From: Arthrobacter sp. OV608
GTDB taxonomy: Bacteria > Actinomycetota > Actinomycetes > Actinomycetales > Micrococcaceae
Reading direction: 5' to 3'
Assembly: GCA_900110595.1 (NCBI GenBank)
Contig: FOEZ01000003.1
Span: forward strand, 186,001 to 250,000
DNA length: 64,000 bases
Notes under the pieces: generated by a model
What the model was told of the DNA's origin: nothing
What the model saw: only the letters and a program-made list of their open reading frames with translations
The model's database searches: none
Program-made: the position numbers and the translations under genes
Shown: piece after piece, positions 44,559-53,672 of the stretch
How positions within the stretch are numbered: the first letter of the stretch is position 1
How the letters are laid out: each line of letters starts with the position of its first letter

Positions 44559-44591
44559 CGGATCTTCGCCGGGGTGCTTTCCTGGCGCTGC

Positions 44592-44858
44592 CTAGGGTTG
44601 CACGGAGTCGAAGAACGTGTACCCGGAATCTGGCTTCGCGGTCTCGGCTTCGTGCGACTTCATGCGGATGAAATCCACGTCCTCCTGGCAGAGCGTAGTC
44701 TCGCCGTGCGGGTCCTCGTTGAGGGGGTGGCCGGTGGCTGCACTGATTTCCGCAGACAAGGTCCGGGGAAGGATCATGCAGCCGGGGTTTTCGATCAACC
44801 ACTGCGTAACCGTTGAAGGGAGCCGGTGCCACTGGTCTTGGATAAAAGTGTCGGTCAT
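44592..44858 (-). CDS. Small hypothetical protein
   Basis: 88 residues, acidic and soluble, with QWLIENPGCMILPRTLSAEISAATGHPL and a C-terminal acidic stretch. The composition and third-position GC look coding. No Shine-Dalgarno site is visible before ATG 44858. No family recognised. The 250 bp after it (to 45112) contain nothing I can support. Confidence 0.5.
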   Translation of the reverse strand: MTDTFIQDQWHRLPSTVTQWLIENPGCMILPRTLSAEISAATGHPLNEDPHGETTLCQEDVDFIRMKSHEAETAKPDSGYTFFDSVQP

Positions 44859-45112
44859 TGCGTGCCAACGATCTTGTGGTCCACTGTCCGTCCGCAGGAA
44901 ACGAGGAACGGTTGTGGCAGGGGGTCAGCGGCCCGGGTCCGGATCACTGCAGGGAGGGGCGACGGTTGATGCCCGTTCCGGCCTGTGGTGCCATCATGGC
45001 CGTCCTCGTAATCAGGGAACCGGATGTCCAGTCACGGCCGTCCCGACGTACAGCGAGTCTACGCTCCAACAGCGCACATTCAGCGGGTGCAGCCGGGGCA
45101 ATCTACGGCAAG

Positions 45113-45604
45113 CTACGGGACCGCCGGAGCCAGCCTCAGCGATGGTGCGGAATCACCGAAGGAAGGACGCCGGCCGGAGCGGTATGCAGACTCGATGACC
45201 GGTTCCAGCTCGTCCAAAACGGTGTGGTTCCCGGGGAGGACCACGTGGGCCAGGAATTCGGATTCCAGAGTGGCAAGGCCTGCCGCCACCGCTGCCAGTT
45301 TGGCGTCTATTGACACGGACAGGGCGTGCCAAAACCTGCGGTTGGCGCGTTCAAGCGCCTTTTCCTTCGCTTCGCCGATGGGGCCCTGCGCTGTGTCCCC
45401 CGGGGTGATCACACTCCCGTCAGAGTCGGGCAAGGAAACGACTATCCGGAATTGTCTTCCGCCGCCCCTGAAGGCGATGGCGCTCTGATGACCGCGCTGG
45501 CTGAAAACAACGTCCGTGGCGCCGTATTCCACGAGCGCTAGCCTGATGTGTTCCCGGGAAGCACCGCTGCTCAAGGAGTCGCCGCGGGTGTAAGGACTGG
45601 TCAT
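45113..45604 (-). CDS. Phage-like hypothetical protein
   Basis: 163 residues. FRIVVSLPDSDG, RRFWHALSVSIDAKLAAVAAGLATLESEFLAHVVLPGN and PVIESAYRSGRRPS resemble a protein that, as I recall it, recurs in actinobacterial phage and prophage regions (unknown function). No integrase, portal or capsid gene is near, so it is an orphan, perhaps a relic of an old prophage or plasmid. Confidence 0.7.
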   Translation of the reverse strand: MTSPYTRGDSLSSGASREHIRLALVEYGATDVVFSQRGHQSAIAFRGGGRQFRIVVSLPDSDGSVITPGDTAQGPIGEAKEKALERANRRFWHALSVSIDAKLAAVAAGLATLESEFLAHVVLPGNHTVLDELEPVIESAYRSGRRPSFGDSAPSLRLAPAVP

Positions 45605-45701
45605 GGTTCAACTATGCGCCCTTTGGCCACTCCTTCCTACGCCGGGCAGCCGCGGGTCTCCCTAGCCGGCGTCGCCAGCAGGAGGCCATAGACTCGGAGC
45701 C

Positions 45702-46198
45702 ATGGCAGCTTCTGGGGGAGTGCCGGCACGGTGCGGAGGAATGGATATGGTTTCCGGTGCCTGTGCCGGGACGTACGGAGCCAAGCTGACCATCATGACG
45801 GGCCTGCCGCAACCGGGGTCAAAGTCCAGACCAATCCGGACCACCGGGCTTCCGAGCTGGAGGATCTGTCCGAGTGGTCGGAGGAGCAGCTGCAGCCGCG
45901 GCTGCCCGGCGAGCTTCGCGGCACCAGCAGCGGAAACACCACCAGCACCGCCGCTTTGATGGCAGCACCGGGCCAGTACGAGCTCCAGTTCGTCTGCGAC
46001 TGGCTGCCGGGAGCTGAGCTGTCCGTGTCCACGGCGGCAGGCGTTGAAGTCCTGGCTCCCGTGCAGGTGCCCTGCACGGGGACGATGTTCAAGGCGCCAG
46101 TGCTGCTGCCTTCCGAGGGAGCGGGCCTCACGATGATCCCGGACGGTGGGCTGGAGGGCCGCTTCGCCTACCGGCTTGTTTCAGCCAGCCAGCCTTGA
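45702..46198 (+). pseudogene. Probable decayed secreted/lipoprotein gene
   Basis: The 3' part (about 45830-46198) encodes a coherent mature domain: ASELEDLSEWSEEQLQP, AAPGQYELQFVCDWLPGAEL, VEVLAPVQVPCTG and TMIPDGGLEGRFAYRLV, ending in TGA. That domain style is typical of small actinobacterial lipoproteins, but its own frame has no signal peptide or good start. A signal/lipobox-like MVSGAC stretch sits in another frame near 45742-45770. One or more frameshifts are likely. A real gene with an undetected start is the alternative. Confidence 0.5.
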
Positions 46199-46257
46199 GG
46201 AGTACTACCTCAGCCTGTTTCGTAGGGGCAGTCCCTGGATCCGGCTGTATCCTTTCC

Positions 46258-46269
46258 TAAGCATGCTTA
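46258..46269. promoter_or_regulatory. Palindrome TAAGCATGCTTA upstream of oleA
   Basis: A perfect 12-bp palindrome 60-120 bp before the oleA start, in the only intergenic space of the ole operon. A candidate operator or -35-region element; the cognate regulator is unknown. Confidence 0.45.
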
Positions 46270-46378
46270 CCATCGGCATTTCGCGGATGCCGGGCACGGA
46301 CGGGCATTATTAAGCTCTGCGTTTGCCCTGATGGGTACTTTGCCGCATGCACGCAGGACGGACGAACAGGGGCTTGAA

Positions 46379-47401
46379 TTGGCAGGGAATGCAACCTTCC
46401 GGCACAGCAACACCGCGCTGCTCTCGGTAAGCAGCGTCGAGGCTCCGAGGATCGTGAGCTCTACGGATTTTGACCGCCGGTTGGCTTCCACCCTGCAGCG
46501 GCTGAAGTTCCCGCCCCGGCTGCTGGAACGCGTAGCGGGCGTCACGCACCGGCGCTGGTGGGCGGCCGGAACGTCCTTTGATGATGCTGCCGCCGAAGCG
46601 GGGGCAAAGGCCTTGGCGGAGGCCGGCGTTGAAGCATCCGATGTGGGCCTGCTGATCAACACCTCGGTGACCCGGCGGAACCTTGAGCCGTCCGTTGCGG
46701 TGAAGATTCACCACGGACTCGGCCTGCCGTCGTCGGCCATGAACTTCGACCTCGCCAACGCCTGCCTGGGATTCGTTAACGGCCTGACCCTGGCGGCCAA
46801 CATGATCGATTCCGGCCAGATCAACTACGCCATGATCGTCAACGGCGAGGACGCCGAGGCAACGCAGGAGGCCACGCTGGCCCGGCTGCAGCGGCCCGAG
46901 ACCACGCGCGAGGACTTCAACCGGGAGTTCGCCACACTCACCCTGGGCTCCGGCGCCGCCGCCGCCGTCCTGGGCCCCGCGGACCAGCACCCCGGTTCGC
47001 ACCGGGTGGTGGGCGGCGTGATGCGCGCCGGCACCGAACACCACGAGCTGTGCGTGGGCGGCATTGACGGCATGGCCACCGACACCAAGGGACTGCTCGA
47101 CGGCGGCCTGCAGCTCGTCGTCGACGCCTGGCACGAGGCGCGGGCAGAGTGGGACTGGGCCGCCATGGACCGGTACGTCACGCACCAGGTGAGCAACGCC
47201 TACACCCAGGCCATCATCGCCGCCATCGACCTGGACCCCGCCAGGGTGCCCATTACGTTCCCGCACTGGGGCAACGTGGGCCCGGCGTCGCTGCCCATGA
47301 CGCTCGCGGCCGAGGCGCAGTCCTTGGAAGCGGGGGACCGGGTGCTTTGTATGGGCGTCGGATCCGGACTGAACACCGCGATGATGGAAATCGTTTGGTA
47401 G
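46379..47401 (+). CDS. oleA: OleA, acyl-CoA head-to-head condensing thiolase
   Basis: 340 residues from TTG 46379 (AGGGG upstream). The start fits family members that begin AGNATFRHSNTALLSV. An ATG at 46331 is in frame but has no ribosome site. It has a thiolase-superfamily (KAS III-like) fold with the active Cys in ANACLGFVNG (Cys129), His in THQVSNA and Asn in HWGNVGP. It joins two long-chain acyl-CoAs by non-decarboxylative Claisen condensation to a 2-alkyl-3-ketoacid, the first step of long-chain olefin synthesis. First gene of oleA-oleBC-oleD. Confidence 0.93.
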   Translation: MAGNATFRHSNTALLSVSSVEAPRIVSSTDFDRRLASTLQRLKFPPRLLERVAGVTHRRWWAAGTSFDDAAAEAGAKALAEAGVEASDVGLLINTSVTRRNLEPSVAVKIHHGLGLPSSAMNFDLANACLGFVNGLTLAANMIDSGQINYAMIVNGEDAEATQEATLARLQRPETTREDFNREFATLTLGSGAAAAVLGPADQHPGSHRVVGGVMRAGTEHHELCVGGIDGMATDTKGLLDGGLQLVVDAWHEARAEWDWAAMDRYVTHQVSNAYTQAIIAAIDLDPARVPITFPHWGNVGPASLPMTLAAEAQSLEAGDRVLCMGVGSGLNTAMMEIVW

Positions 47402-50109
47402 CCGCCAACTGGCCCGGCGTGGACCCGGAGTGGCCGCGTGAAATCGAGGTTGCTTCCACGTCCGCCGCCGATGCCCCGGGCACAGTGCGCCGCTGGCACC
47501 TGCTGGACAACGGCCCACAGCTGTCCCGCCGTGGCCTGGCTCCCGCCGGCACCCTGCTGTGCGTGCACGGCAACCCCACCTGGTCCTATCTCTGGCGGAC
47601 GCTGCTGGCTGCCGGATCCGATCCGGCCCGCCCGTGGCGCGTTGTGGCGGTGGACCAGCTGGACATGGGCTACTCGGAGCGCACCGGCACGTTCCGGCGG
47701 CTGGCCGACCGGATCAACGACCTCGGCGACCTCACGGACGCCCTGGGCCTGGACGGGCCGGTGGTCACTGTGGGCCACGACTGGGGCGGCGTCATCAGCC
47801 TCGGTTGGGCGCTCGCGCATCCGCAACAGCTGGCCGCGGTGGTGCTAACCAACACCGCCGTGCACCAGCCCGCGGGCCAGGCCATCCCGCCGGCCCTGCG
47901 GCTTGCCCTGCACCCGGCCGTGCACAAGTGGGGGACCACGACGTCGGACGCTTTCCTGCGGGTGACGCACTCACTGGCACACCCGCCGCTTCCTGCCGAC
48001 GTCCGCAGCGCCTACATGGCCCCCTACCGCGGAGCCGACCGCAGGGCAGGAGTGGGGAACTTCGTTGCCGACATCCCCGTTGACGCCTCCCATCCCAGCT
48101 TTCCGGCGCTCAGTGGGGTGGCGGAAGGGCTGCGCGGGTTGAAGGTCCCGGCGCTGATGCTCTGGGGCCCGCGGGATCCCATCTTCTCCGACCGGTACCT
48201 CAAGGACCTCATCAACAGGCTCCCGCATGCGGAGGTGCACCGCTTCGAAGGCGCCGGCCATCTTGTGGCGGAGGACCGGGACATTGCCACGCCGGTTTTC
48301 CAGTGGCTTGCCGGGAACGTTGAGGGTGTCAGCGAGGGCGAGTCCACAAAACCTGTAGCCACGCCTGCCGGCGGCCAGGAGCAGGACGCGGCCCAGCCGG
48401 CGCCGGGCGAGTTCCGGCCCCTCTGGCACCCGCTTCAGCATCAGGCATCAGGACCGGCGGGAGCGGATACCGCCGTCGTCGAAATGACCCCGAACGGCAC
48501 CGCTTCCCGGTCGCTCAGCTGGCGGCAACTGGACCGCAATATCCTGGACCTCGCCGCGGGGCTGAAGAATGCGGGGGTGGAAAGCGGCAGCCGGGTCAGC
48601 CTGATGGTTCCGCCCGGGGTGGACCTGACCGTGGCCCTCTACGCCTGCCTCCGGCTGAACGCCGTGGTGGTGGTGGCCGACGCCGGACTGGGAACCAGGG
48701 GCCTGAGCCGCGCCGTCAAAGGCGCCACCCCCGATTTCCTCATCGGCATCGACAAGGCACTCGCGGCCGCTTCAATGCTGGGCTGGCCCGGACAGCGGAT
48801 CAGCGTGCGGGACCTCCCGGCCACCCGCCGTCGGCTGTTGGGAGCGGAAACGTCCCTCGACACCCTGGCCCGCTCCGGAGCCGGCCGCGGACCGGGTCAT
48901 TCAACAGACATGGTGGACCCGGATGCCCCGGCCGCCGTGCTCTTCACCTCCGGCTCCACCGGCCCAGCCAAGGGTGTGCTTTATACGCACCGGAAGCTGG
49001 CGGCGATGCGGGACACGGTGGCCGAAACGTTCGGGATCCGTCCCGGTGCCCGGCTGGTGGCAGGGTTCGCCCCGTTCGCGCTGCTGGGACCGGCGCTCGG
49101 TGCGGTGTCGGTGACGCCGGCCATGGACGTCACCGCGCCGCGCACCTTGACGGCCAGCGCGCTCGCCGACGCTGCCGCGGCCATTGACGCCACGGTGGTC
49201 TTCGCCTCGCCGGCGGCTTTGCGCAACGTCCTTGCCACGCAAGACGGCCTCAGCAGCGCAGGGCAAAAAGCCCTGGAACGTGTTGATCTCCTGCTCTCTG
49301 CCGGCGCCCCCGTCCCGGAACCGTTGCTGGCCAATGTGCAGCGGCTGTTGCCCCGGGCCTCGCTGCACACCCCCTACGGGATGACCGAGGCGCTGCCGGT
49401 CACCGATATCAGCCTGGAGGAGATCCAAACGGCCGACGCCGATGCTGCCGCCGGCACCTCCGCTGGAGCAGACGCCGTGGCGGGAGCGGGCAATGGCGTG
49501 TGCGTGGGAAGGCCCGTGCACGGCGCGCAGGTGGCCATCGTCCCACTGGCGCCGGACGGCACCGCCCCCGGGGCCGATCCCGTGACGGAGGCCGGCATCG
49601 CCGGCGAGATTCTGGTGTGTGCCCCGCACGTCAAGGAAACGTACGACAGGCTCTGGCTGGTCCAGCGGGAAAGCGCCAGCCTGCCCGGCTGGCACCGTAC
49701 CGGCGATGTGGGGCACTTCGACGCCGAAGGCCGGCTCTGGGTGGAAGGACGCCTCGCGCACGTGGTCACGGGACCCGACGGTGTGGTGACCCCCGTGGGT
49801 GCCGAACAGGCCATCGAACGCCTGGAGGGTGTACGGCTGGCGGCGATCACCGGGGTCGGACCGGCGGGCACCCAGGCCGTGGTGGCCGTCGTCGAAACTT
49901 CCCCTCCGGTCCGCAAAGCCGGACCCGCTGAGCCACAGCTGGCTGGGCGGGTCCGGAAGGCCGCACTGGAGGCCGGCGTGAAAGTCTCCGCCGTGCTGGT
50001 TGTCCCCGCGCAGCCCACGGACATCCGGCACAACGCCAAGATCGACAGGACCCGCCTTTCCCGCTGGGCTTCGCGGGTGCTGGCCGGCGGCCGTCCGGGC
50101 AAGCCATGA
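47395..50109 (+). CDS. oleBC: OleBC fusion: beta-lactone decarboxylase plus beta-lactone synthetase
   Basis: About 904 residues. The N-terminal OleB domain (1-310) is an alpha/beta hydrolase of the haloalkane-dehalogenase type with HGNP (58-61), the Asp nucleophile in GHDWGG (Asp129) and His in GAGHLVAED. The C-terminal OleC domain (about 340-900) is an AMP-binding ligase with FTSGSTGPAKG, PYGMTEA, WHRTGDVG and the terminal Lys in HNAKIDR. OleC closes the beta-hydroxyacid to a beta-lactone and OleB decarboxylates it to the olefin. The TTG at 47395 overlaps the oleA stop by 7 bp, so it is coupled. Confidence 0.93.
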   Translation: MVAANWPGVDPEWPREIEVASTSAADAPGTVRRWHLLDNGPQLSRRGLAPAGTLLCVHGNPTWSYLWRTLLAAGSDPARPWRVVAVDQLDMGYSERTGTFRRLADRINDLGDLTDALGLDGPVVTVGHDWGGVISLGWALAHPQQLAAVVLTNTAVHQPAGQAIPPALRLALHPAVHKWGTTTSDAFLRVTHSLAHPPLPADVRSAYMAPYRGADRRAGVGNFVADIPVDASHPSFPALSGVAEGLRGLKVPALMLWGPRDPIFSDRYLKDLINRLPHAEVHRFEGAGHLVAEDRDIATPVFQWLAGNVEGVSEGESTKPVATPAGGQEQDAAQPAPGEFRPLWHPLQHQASGPAGADTAVVEMTPNGTASRSLSWRQLDRNILDLAAGLKNAGVESGSRVSLMVPPGVDLTVALYACLRLNAVVVVADAGLGTRGLSRAVKGATPDFLIGIDKALAAASMLGWPGQRISVRDLPATRRRLLGAETSLDTLARSGAGRGPGHSTDMVDPDAPAAVLFTSGSTGPAKGVLYTHRKLAAMRDTVAETFGIRPGARLVAGFAPFALLGPALGAVSVTPAMDVTAPRTLTASALADAAAAIDATVVFASPAALRNVLATQDGLSSAGQKALERVDLLLSAGAPVPEPLLANVQRLLPRASLHTPYGMTEALPVTDISLEEIQTADADAAAGTSAGADAVAGAGNGVCVGRPVHGAQVAIVPLAPDGTAPGADPVTEAGIAGEILVCAPHVKETYDRLWLVQRESASLPGWHRTGDVGHFDAEGRLWVEGRLAHVVTGPDGVVTPVGAEQAIERLEGVRLAAITGVGPAGTQAVVAVVETSPPVRKAGPAEPQLAGRVRKAALEAGVKVSAVLVVPAQPTDIRHNAKIDRTRLSRWASRVLAGGRPGKP

Positions 50110-51092
50110 GGGTCCTGGTCACGGGCGCCAGCGGGCTGCTCGGGGGAGAGGTGGCGCGGCTGCTGGTACGCCAGGGCCATGATGTGGTGACGTTCCAGCG
50201 CCGTCCAGCGGGGGTCGACGGCGCGACGGACTTCTGCGGGTCCGTCACGGATGATGCGGCGCTCCGGGCAGCAGTTGCAGGCGCCGACGGAATCATCCAC
50301 CTGGCGGCGAAGGTCTCCTTCACCGGACGGGCTGCGGAGTTCAATGAGGTGAACGTTGAAGGGACCCGCCGTCTGCTCAATTGCGCCCGTGCCGCCGGCG
50401 TGCGGGACGTCGTGTTTGTGTCCTCCCCATCGGTAGCCAATTCCGGCGCCGCCATCGCCGGGCAGGGCGCGGAGCCGGCGGACCCGGAGCACGCGCACGG
50501 CGACTACGCCCGCACCAAGGCCGAGGCGGAACTGCTGGCCCTGGCAGCGGACACGCCGGACTTCCGGGTGGCAGCGGTTCGTCCCCACGTTGTGTGGGGC
50601 CCGGGGGACACCCAGCTGGTGGAACGGGTCCTGGCCCGCGCCGGCCGGAACCGCCTCCCGCTGCTCGACGCCGGAGCGGCACTGATCGACACCACGTACG
50701 TGGACAATGCCGCGGCAGCAATCGTCGCCGGACTGCACCGGATGGACCATATCCACGGCAGGGCTATGGTGGTGACCAACGGCGAGCCCCGCCCGGTGGG
50801 TGAGCTGCTGGCAGGGATCTGTGCCGCGGGAGGTGTCCGCCCGCCGTCGTGGTCTGTGCCCGGTGGGGTGGCGCGGGCGGCGGGAGCAGTGGTGGAGAAG
50901 GCCTGGACCTGGGCCGGGCGCCAGGAGGAGCCGCCGATGACAAGGTTCCTCGCCGAGCAACTCTCCACTGCCCATTGGTTCGACCAGCGCGAGACCCGGG
51001 AACTCCTGGACTGGACACCCGCCGTCTCGATCGATGAGGGCCTGGCGCGCCTGGCCGGGCACTACGGGACCAAGCCGGCCGGCCGGTCCTGA
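50106..51092 (+). CDS. oleD: OleD, NADP-dependent 2-alkyl-3-ketoacid reductase
   Basis: 328 residues of the extended short-chain dehydrogenase fold: TGASGLLGGEVARLL (NADP motif), HLAAKV, catalytic YARTK and RPHVVWGPGD. It reduces the OleA product to the beta-hydroxyacid used by OleC. The ATG overlaps the oleBC stop (ATGA at 50106-50109). It ends 15 bp before the convergent sigma-factor gene. Together the operon is a complete olefin pathway. Confidence 0.93.
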   Translation: MRVLVTGASGLLGGEVARLLVRQGHDVVTFQRRPAGVDGATDFCGSVTDDAALRAAVAGADGIIHLAAKVSFTGRAAEFNEVNVEGTRRLLNCARAAGVRDVVFVSSPSVANSGAAIAGQGAEPADPEHAHGDYARTKAEAELLALAADTPDFRVAAVRPHVVWGPGDTQLVERVLARAGRNRLPLLDAGAALIDTTYVDNAAAAIVAGLHRMDHIHGRAMVVTNGEPRPVGELLAGICAAGGVRPPSWSVPGGVARAAGAVVEKAWTWAGRQEEPPMTRFLAEQLSTAHWFDQRETRELLDWTPAVSIDEGLARLAGHYGTKPAGRS

Positions 51093-51107
51093 ACGTCAAG
51101 AGGACAA

Positions 51108-52358
51108 TCAACCCGCCAGTCCGCTAAGCCGGGCCTGGAGGAAGCGCCGTTCGGTGTCGTTTTCCGTCAGGATCAGTGCCTCCTCGAAAGCGCCGCGTGC
51201 CTCCTCGAACCGGCCCAGGCGGACCAGGAAGTCGGCCCGCGCGGCGGCAAGGTACGGGTAGCGGGCCAGCATGGGTTCGGTTCCCAGCGCGTCCAGCTCA
51301 GCCAGGCCTTCGGCGTAGCCTACCGCGAAGCCGAGGGCGATCGCCCGGTTAAGCCTGACGACGGGGGATGGCCACTTTTCCAGGAGCAGGTTGTACAGGC
51401 CGAAGATTTCCTGCCAGTCCGTCCCGGACCACGACGTGCTTTCATCGTGGACCGCGGCAATGGCCGCCAGAAGGGCGAAACGGCTCGGCGGACGGAGACT
51501 CAAAGCCTCGCGCAGGAGAGCAAGTCCTTCAGTGATGGCTGATTGGTCCCACTTCGATCGGTCCTGGTGCTCCATCAGCACCATCTCCCGATGTTCGTCC
51601 AGCCTGGCGGCACTGCGGGCATCGGTGAGCAGGATCAGCGCAAGGAGCCCGGCAATGTCGCCATTGTCGGGCAGCAGGACGCGAAGCATCCGGGCGAGCT
51701 CGTGCCCCCGTTCCGCCAGGTCCCGGCGCATCAGGCTCCCGCCCACAGGCGCAGTATGCCCGGTTGTGTACACCAGGTAGACAACAGACAGGACGCCGTC
51801 CAGGCGTTCCCGGAGTTCTGACGCCGCCGGAATGCGGTAGGGGATCCGGGCAGCCGCGATCTTCTTTTTCGCCCGGGTAATCCGGGCCGCCATCGTGGGC
51901 TCCGGTACGAGGAATGCACGCGCCACATCGGCCGTGGACAGCCCGCAGAGCAGCCGCAGCGTCAGCGCCACCTGGGCTTCCGGGGCGAGGGCAGGGTGGG
52001 AGCAGGTGAAGATCAACCGCAGCCGGTCATCGGGCACACCGCCATCCCGATCCGGCTCGCCTTGCCCGAAGTCCCCAGGGGCCAGGAGCTTGGGAAGCGC
52101 CCGCCGCTCAGTGGCGGCGCGGCGGTGCATGTCCAGGGCCCGCCGCCGCGCGGCCACGGTGAGCCACGCTCCTGGGTTCTTCGGGATGCCACGCGGACCC
52201 CACGTGGACAAGGCACTGGCGTAGGCGTCCTGGACCGCTTCTTCGGCCGTGTCGATATCGCCGGTGACGCGGACGGTGGCCGCCAGCACGAAGGCCCACT
52301 CCCTGCGGTGTGCGTCCGCCACCGCGGCAGCAACTTCCGAGCTGGCGGCCGGGGACAT
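51108..52358 (-). CDS. ECF sigma factor with C-terminal extension (ECF42-like)
   Basis: 416 residues. Region 2 (DIDTAEEAVQDAYASALSTW), region 4 (LRLLCGLSTADVARAFLVPEPTMAARITRAKKKI) and then a DUF6596/TPR-like extension of about 200 residues (ESTSWSGTDWQEIFGLYNLLLEKWPSPVVRLNRAIALGFA in pieces). This extended ECF type is controlled through its own C-terminal domain rather than a classic anti-sigma factor. It follows the DGPF/YciI gene with a one-base overlap, the pairing that defines ECF42 systems. Confidence 0.92.
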   Translation of the reverse strand: MSPAASSEVAAAVADAHRREWAFVLAATVRVTGDIDTAEEAVQDAYASALSTWGPRGIPKNPGAWLTVAARRRALDMHRRAATERRALPKLLAPGDFGQGEPDRDGGVPDDRLRLIFTCSHPALAPEAQVALTLRLLCGLSTADVARAFLVPEPTMAARITRAKKKIAAARIPYRIPAASELRERLDGVLSVVYLVYTTGHTAPVGGSLMRRDLAERGHELARMLRVLLPDNGDIAGLLALILLTDARSAARLDEHREMVLMEHQDRSKWDQSAITEGLALLREALSLRPPSRFALLAAIAAVHDESTSWSGTDWQEIFGLYNLLLEKWPSPVVRLNRAIALGFAVGYAEGLAELDALGTEPMLARYPYLAAARADFLVRLGRFEEARGAFEEALILTENDTERRFLQARLSGLAG

Positions 52359-52693
52359 CAGCTGACCACCCGGACGGGCCGGACCTCTACCCCGACGCCG
52401 GCGGGAACCTCCTTGGCGATCTCCAGCGCCTCGTCGAGGTCGGCTGCCTCAATCAGGAAGTAGCCGCCCAGCACCTCCTTCGACTCGGCGAAGGGACCGT
52501 CCGTTACGGAGAATCCACCAGATCCATCGCGCCGGATTGACGTTGCCGTCGAGGCCGGGTGCAGTGCGGCCCCACTGAGCAGGGACCCGTTCCGGCGCTG
52601 CATAAACTCCTGGTAGCCGGGGCTGATGGACTCGCCCTCCGCTTGTCTGGCAACTGCCTCGTCCTGGAAGATCAGGATCAAATACTTGGACAT
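52358..52693 (-). CDS. YciI/DGPF-family protein partner of the sigma factor
   Basis: 111 residues from ATG 52693 (GAGGGG six bases upstream). SKYLILIFQDE opens the YCII ferredoxin-like fold, and it carries the literal DGPF motif in VTDGPFAESKEVLGGYFLIEA. Such proteins are both the neighbours and the known targets of ECF42 sigma factors; their biochemical role is not settled. Co-transcribed with the sigma gene. Confidence 0.92.
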   Translation of the reverse strand: MSKYLILIFQDEAVARQAEGESISPGYQEFMQRRNGSLLSGAALHPASTATSIRRDGSGGFSVTDGPFAESKEVLGGYFLIEAADLDEALEIAKEVPAGVGVEVRPVRVVS

Positions 52694-52747
52694 TGTTATC
52701 CCCTCATCTGTTATCTGTAAGGCCGTCCTTTGCGGCCCTACATATCC

Positions 52748-52774
52748 GACGCGCGGGAGGAGCCCGGATCGACG
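52748..52774 (-). promoter_or_regulatory. Candidate ECF42-type promoter for the YciI-sigma operon
   Basis: Reading leftward: CGTCGA (52774-52769), a 17-bp spacer, and CGTC (52751-52748), about 55 bp before the YciI start. My recollection of the ECF42 consensus is TGTCGA with a CG[A/T]C -10 element, so this differs by one base. Autoregulation would follow if it is used. Confidence 0.45.
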
Positions 52775-52876
52775 ATTGCCGGCAGCAATTCTTGGGAAGG
52801 CTCCCGCGAATATTCTCTGCCTAATCCAGGCTTTGGGCTGGGCGTAGGGTGGGAGATGGACGAAAAGGAGCACTTC

Positions 52877-53653
52877 ATGAAGAAAATCCTCATGGTACTA
52901 ACCAGCGTTTCCGAGATCGGCGATACAGGAGAGAAGACCGGCTACAACGTGGCCGAGGCTGCACATCCCTGGAAGGTCTTCAAGGACTCCGGGCATTTCG
53001 TCGACTTTGCGTCCATCCAGGGCGGCCAGCCCCCGCGTGACGAGGTGGACTCGAAAGATCCCATCCAGGTCGCCTTCACGGAGGATGAGACCACCCGCGC
53101 CGGCCTGTACAACACCGCCCGCGTGGACGTGGTTGATCCGGACCAGTACGACGCCGTCTACCTCGTGGGCGGCCACGGCACCATGTGGGACTTCCCGGAC
53201 AGCGAAGGCCTGCAGAACCTCGTGGCCAGGGTCTACAACAACGGCGGCCTGGTGGGGGCGGTCTGCCACGGACCGGCCGGCCTGCTGAACGTGGAACTTG
53301 AGAACGGGCTGCGACTCGTCGAGGGCCGGAAGGTTGCCGCCTTCACCAATGACGAGGAGGTTGCCGCAGGGAAGGACAAAGTCATCCCGTTCTTCCTGGC
53401 GGACCGGTTGGAGGAGCAGGGTGCCACCCACGTCTCCGCAGACGTCTTTGAGGAACAGGTGGTGGTTGACGACAGGCTGGTGACCGGCCAGAACCCGGCG
53501 TCGGCTGCCGGGGTGGCCAAGGAGATGGAGAAGCTCTTCGCCGAGGTCATCCACCAGGAAAAAGCCGAGGAACGGCACGAGACAGAAGCCCTGCGCGCCG
53601 AAAAAGACGCCGAAAAAAGCGCCAGGAAGGCTGCGGCGGAAGCAGAGCACTAA
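52877..53653 (+). CDS. DJ-1/PfpI-family protein (Hsp31/glyoxalase III-like)
   Basis: 258 residues from ATG 52877 (AAGGAG six bases upstream; an in-frame ATG at 52856 is less supported). The nucleophilic Cys is in GAVCHGPAGLL (Cys130) and the Asp/Glu and oxyanion loop in LVGGHGTMWDFPDS. Roles in this family are glyoxal detoxification, deglycation or chaperone. Oddity: the last 30 or so residues (AEERHETEALRAEKDAEKSARKA in pieces) form a charged helical tail that the family lacks. Confidence 0.9.
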   Translation: MKKILMVLTSVSEIGDTGEKTGYNVAEAAHPWKVFKDSGHFVDFASIQGGQPPRDEVDSKDPIQVAFTEDETTRAGLYNTARVDVVDPDQYDAVYLVGGHGTMWDFPDSEGLQNLVARVYNNGGLVGAVCHGPAGLLNVELENGLRLVEGRKVAAFTNDEEVAAGKDKVIPFFLADRLEEQGATHVSADVFEEQVVVDDRLVTGQNPASAAGVAKEMEKLFAEVIHQEKAEERHETEALRAEKDAEKSARKAAAEAEH

Positions 53654-53672
53654 CCCCGGCAGCGAGGACTGA

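Noticed and set aside
46310..47518. 402-codon minus-strand frame over oleA
   Set aside because: Antisense shadow; oleA has all thiolase active-site motifs.
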